From the NCBI RefSeq assembly GCF_014207845.1, contig NZ_JACHLC010000002.1, positions 248,001-312,000 of the forward strand: 64,000 nt of DNA, read 5' to 3'. This stretch comes from Chryseobacterium shigense (GTDB lineage: Bacteria > Bacteroidota > Bacteroidia > Flavobacteriales > Weeksellaceae). A model generated the notes under the pieces. That model saw only the letters and a program-made list of their open reading frames with translations. It did no database searches and had not been told where the DNA came from. Positions within the stretch are counted from its first letter, which is position 1; each line of letters starts with the position of its first letter. The position numbers were made by a program, and so were the translations under genes. This document shows, piece by piece, positions 9,082 to 17,918 of the stretch.

Positions 9082-9534
9082 TTAGAGTTTTTTTAGATCT
9101 TCTAAGGATAGTTCTAGTAGCATTATCTGGCTGTCTTTGAAACCAAACATCGTATACTGTCTACTTTTGTTTCTTCCATCACCCGTTTCTATCATAATCC
9201 GCAGTGTATAACCCCATTTTTTTTTCTGGATGAGATAATCTTTTATGTAGCCTTTTGGCAATTCGACGGAAGGAGGGATCAATTCTTTTTCCCATGGGTG
9301 AAAAATCCGAATCGTCATAAATTCTTTGAAATATTCATACTGAAAACATCTTATCCGGAACAATATGAAACTCCCCAGACAAGTGAAAACCCCAGACAAC
9401 CATAGCATAACCCATTCTTTTTGAACATTGAACGTAAAAAAAATGATAAAAAGAAAAAGTAGAAAACTACCAATAACAGCCGTTGTCAATGTCCATATAT
9501 AGACATTTATTACTTTCTTATTATTCAGTATCAT
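9082..9534 (-). CDS. Small membrane protein, unknown function
   Basis: A 150-residue protein from the ATG at 9534 (MILNNKKVINVYIW); an ATG eight codons upstream at 9558 is an alternative. Two adjacent membrane helices (about residues 11-34 and 40-56) make a hairpin anchor, followed by a soluble C-terminal domain of about 95 residues with beta-rich character (FKEFMTIRIFHPWEKELIPPSVELP ... YTLRIMIETGDGRNKSRQYTMFGFKDSQ). The layout resembles PH-like membrane-anchored domains, but I do not recognise the family. It stands alone between the HTH pair and the surface-protein operon. Confidence 0.6.
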   Translation of the reverse strand: MILNNKKVINVYIWTLTTAVIGSFLLFLFIIFFTFNVQKEWVMLWLSGVFTCLGSFILFRIRCFQYEYFKEFMTIRIFHPWEKELIPPSVELPKGYIKDYLIQKKKWGYTLRIMIETGDGRNKSRQYTMFGFKDSQIMLLELSLEDLKKL

Positions 9535-9712
9535 GATTGTTTTAAAAATTATAAACACTAAAAAAGAAAAGACAGAAAGTCATTGAATTTGAGTAGAATG
9601 GTTGAGGATTAATATAAATTCTCATCCCCATCTTGTCTTTTTATAATGTTTTTTCGATTGAAGTTTGGTCACACATTCGCATCTGGGCTATATCACCTTT
9701 CAAAAATTCTCA

Positions 9713-10510
9713 CTAGTTTATGTAGCTTGAATTTAAACTCATTGACATCATAGCACAGGTCATTTCTGCTCCTGCTGTAGTACCGTTATTGTATGTTCTG
9801 GACATTCTCACCTCTATAGTATGGCTACCTTCCGTTAAAGCTTTAACAGTACTTAATGAAAACTGAGCCTGTGCTCCGTATGTTGGCTCTTGTGCTGTCA
9901 AAAATACATTTGTCGCAACACCATCAATATAAAGCTTTGCCGTATAATATCCGCCTCCACCACCTGGGGGATTTGAAATATAATCTATACCAAGCATAAA
10001 GTTTATAAATACAGCTCTTCCTCCAGCCGGAACGATCACTGTTTGGTTGGAATTTTTCACGGTTGTCCACCCAGTATCATTTACATCAAACTTATTTGAA
10101 GACTGTGCAGGACCGCTACCTCCAATGGATACTTCTTGTGTACTTACACTAGCAGTTGCAGCATTAGGAATTGTAATAACATTACCACTAGCGTCCACTC
10201 CTAATGTCTGTCCAGAGCTGGGTGCAGTTGATGAGTTCATGTTAGAAAATTTCAATCCGGAAACACCTGTAGTTCCAGATCTGATCTCTAATTTTGAAGA
10301 TGGACTAGTCAGTCCAATCCCAACATTCCCGCCAGGAATTACTACAAAATCATTCAATTGCTCCGTGAGAGACGGTGTTCCAGAACTTGCGTTATCTTTT
10401 GAACTATCAACGTTAAATGCCCCTTGTGGGTTGGAAGTATTAATCCCGACTTGAGAATAGGCAAATAGAATTTGTGTCAAAGAAAATAAACTTAAAAATT
10501 TTTTTTTCAT
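9713..10510 (-). CDS. Secreted GINTS-type surface/tail-fibre-like protein
   Basis: A 265-residue protein with a Sec signal peptide (FAYSQ cleavage region near residue 19), then the motif QVGINTSNPQGAFNVDSS and a second copy VGIGLTSPSSKLEIRSG, typical of the repeat-rich exported proteins of Flavobacteriia that look like phage tail-fibre stalks. The C-terminal ~130 residues form a beta-rich domain (GGGGGYYTAKLYIDGVAT). It has no T9SS C-terminal signal. It lies 21 bases after its paralogue and is probably cotranscribed with it from the symmetric promoter near 12.0 kb. The specific role is unknown. Confidence 0.7.
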   Translation of the reverse strand: MKKKFLSLFSLTQILFAYSQVGINTSNPQGAFNVDSSKDNASSGTPSLTEQLNDFVVIPGGNVGIGLTSPSSKLEIRSGTTGVSGLKFSNMNSSTAPSSGQTLGVDASGNVITIPNAATASVSTQEVSIGGSGPAQSSNKFDVNDTGWTTVKNSNQTVIVPAGGRAVFINFMLGIDYISNPPGGGGGYYTAKLYIDGVATNVFLTAQEPTYGAQAQFSLSTVKALTEGSHTIEVRMSRTYNNGTTAGAEMTCAMMSMSLNSSYIN

Positions 10511-10531
10511 CGTTGTTTTTATGTTAAGTTT

Positions 10532-11917
10532 TTATAAGCTAAATTTTTCTACAAACAAAGTTACCGAAGATGCTACAGATGGTACAGATCCACTGGCTGC
10601 TATGTCTCCATTAACATTTGCTGTCACTCTATAAACATCTTTTGAGTTATGAAGAGTTATAATAGCATAGGCTATATCTCTGTTACTTGGGTTTATGTCT
10701 CTTGTTGCATTTCCAATCTCTCCTGTAAAACTATACCAAGTTCCTGCTACCGAGGCCTGTCTGCCCCATTCCTCTAAATTTGTACCTCCGTTTCCTCCTT
10801 TATGATACAATATTGTTACATGGTTGGATTGAGATACTTTATACTCTATATTGGCGGCACTGGAACTTGTACCGTTAAACCGGATACTTATATTCCCAAT
10901 AGTTACCTCTGAATTTGCAGGAGTACTTGAATTAATAGGACTTGTCACACTTCTGGCATAATTAAGAGTTTGAGAACCAGGTTCGGTTATAGTGGGTACA
11001 CCAGATATATAACCTAATACTCCATTTGTATCTGATACCAAAGTTCTGGTTGCTGTGAAAGTCTGGTTCTGGCTTGAAGACACACCTCCTACAGATGTTG
11101 TATTGATTGCATTAATTGCACCATTCAATGGCAATCCTTGCAGCCTTACATTACCATTGTTATGAAGTCTTTCAGTAGGTACTGAAGTATTAATTCCAAA
11201 ATTACCTGTATTATGTGCAAAACGCGCCCATTCGGTAAAAGCTGTATCACTTATATATTTACCAAACGATATGTGCCCTTGGGTATTCGCACCTGATGTA
11301 TAAATTCTCGTTCCTGGAGAGTTGCCTGTGCCTACCTGAGGACTTCCAACCTGGGTTAAACCATATTTTTGACCAGCAACAACAAAGGCTTTTCCCACTC
11401 CCCAATCAGAATCTTGTGAAAATTGTATATAGCCATTTACATTAAGCTTTGCGCGACTGTCTAATCCATCTATTCCTATTCTGCTGTCAATCGTATTTCC
11501 TACAAAATTGAGCGTTCTTCCATCCATATTTACTGTACGATTAGAGATGAGCGTACCATCGTTATTGTAAATATTGATACCAGTTGCTGAAACTCCTGTT
11601 TCTTTTAACTTCGTCCATACATTGGTCTCATCAAAATAATAATAACCTACGGCATCTATGTTTGTAGCAGTTCCCGTCTGTGTACCAGTGGTAACATCGT
11701 TTACATAGATCAGTGTAGAGTTAGTCACATTCACCATACTTTGTGCCCTTTGTCTGTCAACTCTTGGAACAAGAAGTCCATCTACATTGGCAGAAGTACC
11801 TGTTGCATTCTTTGCAGTAATATCCAATGTGGCCGCCGGCGAGGATGTATTAATTCCAATCTGCGAGAATGCAGCAATAGAGGCAAATAATGCCGGTAGA
11901 AATAATGTTTTTTTCAT
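10532..11917 (-). CDS. Secreted GINTS-type surface/tail-fibre-like protein, larger paralogue
   Basis: A 461-residue protein with a signal peptide (LFASIAAFSQ), the stalk motif IGINTSSPAATLDITAKNATG, a segment GLLVPRVDRQRAQSM typical of Flavobacteriia tail-fibre-like proteins, a second stalk-like repeat (FGINTSVPTERLHNNGNVRLQG), and a C-terminal beta domain after residue 300. It is the first gene of a leftward operon whose leader runs from the TAATATTG element at 11994-12001. It is a probable target of the TPR/HTH regulator family, judged by the phased boxes (inference). No enzymatic motif is seen. Confidence 0.7.
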   Translation of the reverse strand: MKKTLFLPALFASIAAFSQIGINTSSPAATLDITAKNATGTSANVDGLLVPRVDRQRAQSMVNVTNSTLIYVNDVTTGTQTGTATNIDAVGYYYFDETNVWTKLKETGVSATGINIYNNDGTLISNRTVNMDGRTLNFVGNTIDSRIGIDGLDSRAKLNVNGYIQFSQDSDWGVGKAFVVAGQKYGLTQVGSPQVGTGNSPGTRIYTSGANTQGHISFGKYISDTAFTEWARFAHNTGNFGINTSVPTERLHNNGNVRLQGLPLNGAINAINTTSVGGVSSSQNQTFTATRTLVSDTNGVLGYISGVPTITEPGSQTLNYARSVTSPINSSTPANSEVTIGNISIRFNGTSSSAANIEYKVSQSNHVTILYHKGGNGGTNLEEWGRQASVAGTWYSFTGEIGNATRDINPSNRDIAYAIITLHNSKDVYRVTANVNGDIAASGSVPSVASSVTLFVEKFSL

Positions 11918-11993
11918 ATTGTGTTATTTTTATTAAAATTGATTTGAAAATCCCGTGAGGTAATTGCTTAGGGAACCATACAATTTGATCCGA

Positions 11994-12184
11994 CAATATT
12001 ACAACAGCAAACAATACTCCTGCAAAATAGTGGATATAACACGTATATAACACTTTACAAAAAGCTAATAATCAAAACATTGCAAGTTGTTCGGGTCATT
12101 ATTCCAGCATACTAAAATCCACAAATGTTATATCTTTGTTATATCTGTTTTAAAGCACAATCATATTCAGATAATCTAATATTG
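11994..12184. promoter_or_regulatory. Symmetric divergent promoter/operator, copy 2 (TGTTATAT boxes)
   Basis: Leftward: box pair ATATAACA at 12034-12041 and 12045-12052 (11-bp period), and a -7-like TAATATTG on the - strand at 11994-12001, 45 bp from the pair centre. Rightward: TGTTATATC at 12126-12134 and 12137-12145 (11-bp period), and TAATATTG at 12177-12184, again 45 bp from the pair centre. The two halves mirror each other. Leftward it serves the surface-protein operon; rightward it now faces only a dead gene. It is homologous to 6121-6268. Confidence 0.65.
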
Positions 12185-12241
12185 TGTAAAATTTAATAGT
12201 CCGGGATAATATTCTTTAGATCGATAAAATATTTATTCAGT

Positions 12242-12350
12242 ACGGGTTAGATAAAATTCCTTTTATGATGGATATTATTTTTTTCATGCTGCCAGTTTTT
12301 TTACCGGAATAACAAAAAGCACTCTTTCAGCATAGCTTCAGCAATAAATT
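12242..12350 (+). pseudogene. Relic of a second TPR/HTH regulator gene
   Basis: This segment aligns base for base, with gaps, to the first ~100 bases of the regulator gene at 6336: ACGGGTTAGATAAAATTCC against ATGGTTAGAAAAAAATTCC, then TATGATGGATATTATTTTTT against TATGATGAAGATTATTTTTT. The start codon is ACG and the frame breaks within a few codons (ACCGGAATAACAAAAAGC). The similarity fades by about 12350, and no later part of the gene is found. Confidence 0.7.
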
Positions 12351-12400
12351 CAGGATCATGGTCTTTTTCCTTTATCATAACTACGCCCATAATTAACAGT

Positions 12401-12685
12401 TTTTCCACAAAACAATGAATATGTTAATAACAGCTGTTATTGAATAATTCAGTTAATGCATCAACTTTCTATTAAATATTTGTGGAAAAAGTATTACAAA
12501 ATTGAATAATCAATTGAAAACAAAATAAATACAACTGTTAATAACCTGTGGAAAAAATATTAATAGCCTATTAGTACACTATGAGAAACATCTTTAAAAG
12601 CAGAATACAACACTGCATAACCTGTTAAAAACTTATGGAAAACCTATTAATAAAGCATTAAAAGTCATAAGTAAACTGTGGAAAA
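12401..12685. other. Candidate replication origin: cluster of DnaA-box-like sites in a gene-free AT-rich stretch
   Basis: TTTTCCACA at 12401-12409, TGTGGAAAA at 12481-12489, 12547-12555 and 12677-12685, and TATGGAAAA at 12634-12642. Each 9-mer TTTTCCACA differs by one base from the consensus TTATCCACA. A 16-bp perfect palindrome AATAACAGCTGTTATT lies at 12426-12441. The stretch 12350-12929 contains no gene. Genes point leftward on its left side (7.9-11.9 kb) and mainly rightward on its right. No dnaA or dnaN is in the window, so this is a hypothesis. Confidence 0.45.
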
Positions 12686-12929
12686 ACTGTTAGTTATAAA
12701 TAATCAATCATCTATTCTCCTTGGGTCTTTTTTATATAGATCCATTTTATTAACATTCCCTGCTTTACCTAAAAATCTATTATCACCAATCCACTAATTG
12801 CCATAATCTTTTACTGTTATTTTCATTACATTTGCAGTTTTGTGATTTTTTACGAAAAACGTAAAAAAATATGATCTTTTTTAAATAAACAGCACGCTTT
12901 TTGTTTGTGCTAATTGCTTGAAGAAACAA

Positions 12930-15458
12930 ATGATGTTAAATAAAAACCCTAAATATTATAATCTCTTTTTTCTGTTCTTTATATCCTGCCTTACATATGC
13001 ACAGAACACAGCGAACGGGAGAATTACAGATGCCAAAACCAATAAAGAAGTTTCCGGTGTAGATATCTTTATTAATGATAATACTGAACCTTTTTTGAAA
13101 ACCACTTTGGGAAACTTCAGTGTTCAGTCCGACAGTATTATTTATAAACTAAAATTTTCGAAGAAGAATTATTCCACTGAAACCGTTACTGTTACTCCCG
13201 AAAACGCAGCCAATGTTTTCGTGCAGCTTTCACAGGAAAAAGTAAGCAGCATTGGCGAAATTGTTATCCACAACGAAAAACCCAAATACAAAAACAAAAA
13301 AGAAAATCCCGCCTATGCCATCATGCAGGAAGTGTGGAAAAGAAAACGGAACAACGGTTTAGAGAAATTCGACACCTATACCTATAAAGAATATGAGAAG
13401 ATCCAGTTTGATGCCAACAACCTGGACAGTGCCTTTATGAGTAAAAAGATCTTTAATAAACTTGACTTTATTTTTGATTATGCAGACTCCACCGCCAGTG
13501 GAAAAATCGGTCTTCCTGTATTCCTGAATGAGTCTATCTATGAAAACTACGGGGAAAACAAACCGGGGAAAAAGACAAAAAGATTACTTGTTGCCCAAAA
13601 GACATCCGGGTTCCAGGATAACCAGGTAATTACCATTACAGCAAAAAACCTTTACAGGGATATCAATATTTACGATAACACATTAAATTACTTCGACATC
13701 GGATTTCCAAGCCCTGTAGGAACAAATGGTTTCAGTACATATGATTATAATTTAACAGATACCATTTCCATCCACGGCGAAAATGCTTATAAAATAAGAT
13801 ACCAGCCCAAAAGAAAAGATGTCTTGGCTTTCCAGGGCTATCTTTATATAGATACAGACAACTATGCTGTCTTAGGGGCTACTTTAAAATCTACACAGAA
13901 GATCAACGTTAATTTCATCAACAGCATTTCTACAGAACTGGAATATGATAATCCCGATGAAAACACCTTCCTACCTAAAAAATTCATTACAGAAATAGAA
14001 CTTACTCCTTTTGCAAAAAAAAGGACCTCCAAAAGTATTATAGCCAAACGCTCGGTTGATTACTCGCAATACGAATTCAATAAACCTCTTGACGATAAAG
14101 TATTTACACGTAAACAGGAAGAATATGACGACAAATTTGTTGATAAAGATGATGCCTATTGGGTAAAAGCAAGACCCGATTCATTATCCAAATCCGAACA
14201 GGGCGTTTATGAAATGCTTGACAGACTTCAACAGACCCCAAAATTCAACCGTATCGTTAAAATTTACGAAACACTTGCTTCAGGATACTACAACGCTTTC
14301 AAAGGTATTGACATAGGCCCTATCTTCTCTATTTACGGTAAAAATGAAGTGGAAGGAGACAGAATAAGACTTGGAGCAAGAACTTATTTCGGGCAAAACG
14401 ACCCGTGGAGAGTTCAGTTTTATACAGCGTATGGATTCAAGGATCAGCAGGTTAAATATGGAGCGGAAGCCCGTTACATGTTCAACAGGGTGAACAGATT
14501 CATGATCGGAGCCGGAACAAAAAGAGATATTGAGCAGCTGGGCGTACAGCTTACTACCGACGACGGAATTATGGCCCGTACCTTTGCTTCATCTACCCTT
14601 TTTGCAAGAGGTGAAAATGCTTCTTTAAGCTCCATCAACAAAACCAATATTTTCGCTTCTATCGAGCCGTGGAAAAATTTCCAGATAAGGGTAGACGGAA
14701 CATTACAGAGTATAAAATCTGCCAATCCGGATAAATTCAGCTTAATGTATTACCAAAACGGCAATCTTAGAAAAACCCTGAACGACTCTCACGTTACCTT
14801 AAGTTTAATTGCAAGACCGGGAGCCAAATTCTCCCAGACAGGTGTTGACCGCTATGAACACGGAACATTGGCACCTACTATTATATTAAAGTATACCAGA
14901 GGAATTGAAGGTCTTTTTAACGGTGATTTCAATTACAACAGGCTTCAGTTTATGTTCTACAAGCCAATATTAATCGGAAGCTGGGGCAAGACCATCGTCA
15001 ACTTTGAGGCAGGAAAAACATTTGACACTGTTCCGCTGGCTCTTCAGAACGTAGTTCCGGGAAACCAGTCGTACAGTCTTGCACAGAATACATTTGCACA
15101 GCTTAATTATTATGAATTTGTAGCAGACACCTATACAACACTACATCTCGAGCATCACTTCAACGGAAAAATACTTTCCTTCATCCCTTTAATCAAAAAA
15201 CTGAAACTTAGGGAAATCGCCTTCATAAGAACTGCATACGGAACTTTAAGCGATGCTTCTAAAGCGATTAACGTGGAAGGATTCAAATATTCAGCGCCAA
15301 GCGAACAAATCTATTATGAATACGGATTCGGAATTGAGAACATCGGAATCGGAAACCTGAGAATATTCAGGGTAGATTTCAACTGGAGAGGAAATTATCT
15401 CGACAGGCCGGATATTTCAACATTCGGAATAAAAGCAGGATTCCAGGTAGGATTTTAA
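12930..15458 (+). CDS. DUF5686/carboxypeptidase-regulatory-like outer-membrane protein
   Basis: A protein of about 842 residues. A signal peptide (FFLFFISCLTYAQ) is followed by a carboxypeptidase-regulatory-like beta-sandwich (GRITDAKTNKEVSGVDIFIND ... TLGNFSV, about residues 25-105), then the DUF5686 region with the segment NPAYAIMQEVWKRKRNN and a C-terminal half built of alternating aromatic strands ending in GFQVGF, as in outer-membrane barrels. The function is unknown in the family. I chose the ATG at 12930, which gives a compact signal peptide; a TTG at 12918 would add four residues. A TACATTTG -7 element lies near 12830. Confidence 0.8.
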   Translation: MMLNKNPKYYNLFFLFFISCLTYAQNTANGRITDAKTNKEVSGVDIFINDNTEPFLKTTLGNFSVQSDSIIYKLKFSKKNYSTETVTVTPENAANVFVQLSQEKVSSIGEIVIHNEKPKYKNKKENPAYAIMQEVWKRKRNNGLEKFDTYTYKEYEKIQFDANNLDSAFMSKKIFNKLDFIFDYADSTASGKIGLPVFLNESIYENYGENKPGKKTKRLLVAQKTSGFQDNQVITITAKNLYRDINIYDNTLNYFDIGFPSPVGTNGFSTYDYNLTDTISIHGENAYKIRYQPKRKDVLAFQGYLYIDTDNYAVLGATLKSTQKINVNFINSISTELEYDNPDENTFLPKKFITEIELTPFAKKRTSKSIIAKRSVDYSQYEFNKPLDDKVFTRKQEEYDDKFVDKDDAYWVKARPDSLSKSEQGVYEMLDRLQQTPKFNRIVKIYETLASGYYNAFKGIDIGPIFSIYGKNEVEGDRIRLGARTYFGQNDPWRVQFYTAYGFKDQQVKYGAEARYMFNRVNRFMIGAGTKRDIEQLGVQLTTDDGIMARTFASSTLFARGENASLSSINKTNIFASIEPWKNFQIRVDGTLQSIKSANPDKFSLMYYQNGNLRKTLNDSHVTLSLIARPGAKFSQTGVDRYEHGTLAPTIILKYTRGIEGLFNGDFNYNRLQFMFYKPILIGSWGKTIVNFEAGKTFDTVPLALQNVVPGNQSYSLAQNTFAQLNYYEFVADTYTTLHLEHHFNGKILSFIPLIKKLKLREIAFIRTAYGTLSDASKAINVEGFKYSAPSEQIYYEYGFGIENIGIGNLRIFRVDFNWRGNYLDRPDISTFGIKAGFQVGF

Positions 15459-15464
15459 AACACA

Positions 15465-15497
15465 GGCTCTTTATCAAATGATAAGGAGCTTTTTTTA
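15465..15497 (+). terminator. Terminator of the DUF5686 gene
   Basis: GGCTCTTTATC, a four-base loop, GATAAGGAGCT and a seven-T run, just after the stop. Confidence 0.85.
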
Positions 15498-15825
15498 ATC
15501 TAAAAATCCCCGGCTAATACCAGGGATCGTTTTCAATAACTTATCTATTTTTAACATCCGCACGGATCTGGGATCCATGACCATATCAGGACATTTAAAT
15601 TCTGTTGTGCAGTCCATGAGCATCACTCATTCTCCACAAGCATTTGTTGAAGAAGGACATACAAAAGCACATTCATTGATACATTTTCAACCCTTTTTGC
15701 TTTAATTCATCACCGACTTCTATCTGCCGCTTACATGATATATAATCTGACAGTTGACAAATATATAAATATTTCACTACAACCAGAATATTAACGAAAA
15801 TATTTTCCTCCCACATAACAAGCAC
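15498..15825. other. Gene-free stretch, with a decayed Cys-rich peptide frame on the - strand
   Basis: No intact gene is seen. On the - strand, around 15560-15680, one frame reads NECAFVCPSSTNACGE, a TGA stop, then VMLMDCTTEFKCPDMVMDP. The regular cysteines and the FKCPD segment recall the intact GG-leader peptide at 37894 (SDDFKCPDDTM). No leader with a start codon remains. It could be a dead copy of such a peptide or chance. Confidence 0.3.
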
Positions 15826-15852
15826 AAAAAAACCTCAGCAATGCTGAGGTTT
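15826..15852 (-). terminator. Terminator of the rplU-rpmA operon
   Basis: AACCTCAGC, AAT, GCTGAGGTT with an A run on the + strand side, i.e. a T run when read leftward after rpmA. Confidence 0.85.
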
Positions 15853-15876
15853 ACATTTTATAAAACGCTAAATTAA

Positions 15877-16134
15877 TTATGCGTTTGGCTCTACAGATAC
15901 GAAAGATCTGTTGTTTGCTTTCTTTCTGAAAACTACTTTACCGTCTACTAGTGCAAACAAAGTATGGTCTTTACCAATACCCACATTTTCACCTGGGTGG
16001 TGTTGCGTACCTCTCTGTCTGATAATAATATTTCCGGCAATAGCATCTTGTCCTCCGAAAATCTTCACACCTAATCTTTTAGAGTGAGATTCTCTACCGT
16101 TCTTGGAACTACCGACTCCTTTCTTGTGTGCCAT
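15877..16134 (-). CDS. rpmA: 50S ribosomal protein L27
   Basis: An 85-residue protein, full length for the family. [24 protein letters not shown] at the N-terminus and [29 protein letters not shown] in the body are diagnostic of L27, which contacts the peptidyl-transferase centre with its N-terminal tail. It lies 12 bases behind rplU, the standard rplU-rpmA pair, with its own terminator downstream. Confidence 0.98.
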   Translation of the reverse strand: MAHKKGVGSSKNGRESHSKRLGVKIFGGQDAIAGNIIIRQRGTQHHPGENVGIGKDHTLFALVDGKVVFRKKANNRSFVSVEPNA

Positions 16135-16146
16135 TTTATTACTGGA

Positions 16147-16725
16147 TTATTTGTTAAGTGCTTTAAATTGATCGATGTTCTTGATGATAGCAGCATCTAC
16201 TTCTTCATGAGTAAGAACATTCTTTTCTAATTCAACTTTAACTGCTTTACCTAAAGTAATTAAAGTCTCTCTGTTTTCTTTAGACTGAGACAAGTTGTTT
16301 TTCTTTAAGTGATAGTTCAGTTCATGATCTTCACCAAAGTTAACAGTTGCGTTGTCTGAAAGAACTTCAGCTTTCACAGTTTCTTTTTTAGCAGCAGCTT
16401 TCTTAGAACTTCCGTCAAAACCAGTGATACCAGTGATTTTAATTTGAGTTAAAGATTGTCTGTGACCATTTTTTACCTTGTAACCTTTTCTTCTTTTCTT
16501 TTTGAAAACGATTACTTTATCAGCTTTTACGTGGTCTAGGATCTCTGCATCTACAGTGATTCCGCTTACAGCTGGGGCGCCTACAGTGATTGAACCGTTT
16601 ACAGTAAGAAGAATTTTATCAAAAGAAACTTTGTCTCCTTTTTCTCCTTTTAAACGGTTTACAAACAACTTCTGGTCTTGCTCAACTTTGTATTGAAGCC
16701 CTGCTATTTCTACAATTGCAAACAT
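16147..16725 (-). CDS. rplU: 50S ribosomal protein L21 with C-terminal extension
   Basis: A 192-residue protein. Residues 1-103 are L21 (FAIVEIAGLQYKVEQDQKLFVNRL ... KRRKGYKVKNGHRQSLTQIKITGI), which binds 23S rRNA. About 90 further residues follow: an Ala/Lys linker and an acidic helical tail (HEEVDAAIIKNIDQF). Bacterial L21 is normally about 103 residues; long tails occur in Flavobacteriia. It is the first gene of the rplU-rpmA operon, behind a TATATTTG promoter. Confidence 0.96.
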   Translation of the reverse strand: MFAIVEIAGLQYKVEQDQKLFVNRLKGEKGDKVSFDKILLTVNGSITVGAPAVSGITVDAEILDHVKADKVIVFKKKRRKGYKVKNGHRQSLTQIKITGITGFDGSSKKAAAKKETVKAEVLSDNATVNFGEDHELNYHLKKNNLSQSKENRETLITLGKAVKVELEKNVLTHEEVDAAIIKNIDQFKALNK

Positions 16726-16755
16726 TGTTTATAAATTTTTAGTTATTTCGAGGTG

Positions 16756-16789
16756 CAAATATATGAATTAATTTCTAAATAGCTTACAA
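16756..16789 (-). promoter_or_regulatory. Bacteroidota-type promoter of rplU-rpmA
   Basis: Read on the - strand: TTG (16789-16787), 23 bases, then TATATTTG (16763-16756), about 30 bases before the rplU ATG. It fits the TTG / TAnnTTTG pattern. Confidence 0.65.
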
Positions 16790-16918
16790 TCAGTATCGTA
16801 TTTTTTCAGTAAAAACACAATAAAAAATCATTTCACTATATTTTGAATAATTTTTAACATTAAAGTGCTCATAATTAAGAGATAATTTATATCTTCGCTA
16901 TCACCAAAAAAATTTTAT

Positions 16919-17806
16919 ATGAAAAGAAACTTCAAATTCTGCTTATTGGCAGGAGCCATTGCCGCTTTTTCATTATCAGCGTGCCGTGATGACAAAATGG
17001 AAGAATCTGTTCTTCCTGAATCCCAGTCTGCAAACGCAAAGATCGAACAGCCGGGAGAGCTTGAAAAGACCTGTTCTTACGTAGATCAATACTGGAGCTC
17101 AACCTCAGTACTGAAAACCGGTCTTCAGAACACAGCAGACACCAATTTCATGAATACCCAGATGACCAAAATTGCAAGTCTTTGGGGAAGAAGCAATCCA
17201 ACCCTGAGATTTGTAGATGACCCTTCCAATTTCAACTCTACTTACAACGCCATCTCCTACTCTACAGGAAAAATTTATTATGGCTATGCTATTTACGCTG
17301 ATGCCAAAAATAAAGGAGGAGATATTGTAAATGCCATGATCCTTGCCCATGAATATGGCCACCAGTTACAGTACATTTTCGGGCTTCCTTCTGTAAGTGA
17401 ATCTACAGCCAGACCAAATGAACTGGAAGCAGACGGCTTTGCCGGATATTACCTGAGAAGACCAAACGGATACAACAAGACCAATTTCTCAGAAATTGCC
17501 GCCGCTTATGAATTTGCACAAAGCATCGGAGATTACCAGACTACAAGCTCCAACCACCATGGAACACCTCCGCAGAGAAGATCCGCAGTACGTTTAGGAT
17601 TCCTTCTTGGACAGTATGATCTTACAGCAGCCAACTTCGACTATAATTTCTTCTATTATTATCAGGGAGTATTAAACGGAACTTACAAAATGGGTAAAAA
17701 TTCTGTTAATCCGGAGATTGATGCTTATATGAGCCAATATATGGATGAACTTAAAAAAATCCAGACCGGAGAAATTTCCGAAGAAGAATTTAAACAACTT
17801 CAGTAA
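16919..17806 (+). CDS. Lipoprotein neutral zinc metallopeptidase-like protein
   Basis: A 295-residue protein. The signal peptide ends in a lipobox (SLSAC, Cys22), so it should be membrane-anchored. The segment AHEYGHQLQ holds the HExxH zinc motif (His144, Glu145, His148), and NELEADGFAGYYL (168-180) resembles the ELQAD(C/G)FAG segment of the YpfJ-type zinc peptidases, giving a third-ligand candidate at Glu168 or Glu170. The C-terminus is helical with an acidic end. Substrate is unknown. It is a single gene, upstream of the acyltransferase. Confidence 0.75.
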   Translation: MKRNFKFCLLAGAIAAFSLSACRDDKMEESVLPESQSANAKIEQPGELEKTCSYVDQYWSSTSVLKTGLQNTADTNFMNTQMTKIASLWGRSNPTLRFVDDPSNFNSTYNAISYSTGKIYYGYAIYADAKNKGGDIVNAMILAHEYGHQLQYIFGLPSVSESTARPNELEADGFAGYYLRRPNGYNKTNFSEIAAAYEFAQSIGDYQTTSSNHHGTPPQRRSAVRLGFLLGQYDLTAANFDYNFFYYYQGVLNGTYKMGKNSVNPEIDAYMSQYMDELKKIQTGEISEEEFKQLQ

Positions 17807-17869
17807 ACATTCATTTTAGCATATTTAACAAAGGAGGCAGGCAGCAATGTTCTGTCTCTTTTAGTTTAT

Positions 17870-17901
17870 TTGATACATGTCCCAAAGTTTATTTACTTTT
17901 G
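17870..17901 (+). promoter_or_regulatory. Bacteroidota-type promoter that decides the start of the acyltransferase gene
   Basis: TTG at 17870-17872, 21 bases, TACTTTTG at 17894-17901. It lies downstream of the first in-frame ATG (17877) and 17 bases before the ATG at 17919, so 17919 is the likelier start. Confidence 0.65.
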
Positions 17902-17918
17902 AACCAGATCCTACGATA

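Noticed and set aside
9713..11917. Phage tail-fibre operon
   Set aside because: The proteins carry Sec signal peptides and no other phage genes are near; they fit the secreted GINTS-type proteins of Flavobacteriia.
11850..12053. 67-codon ORF on the - strand across the start of the surface-protein gene
   Set aside because: It overlaps a well-supported start and the promoter/operator region, and its sequence has no coding character.
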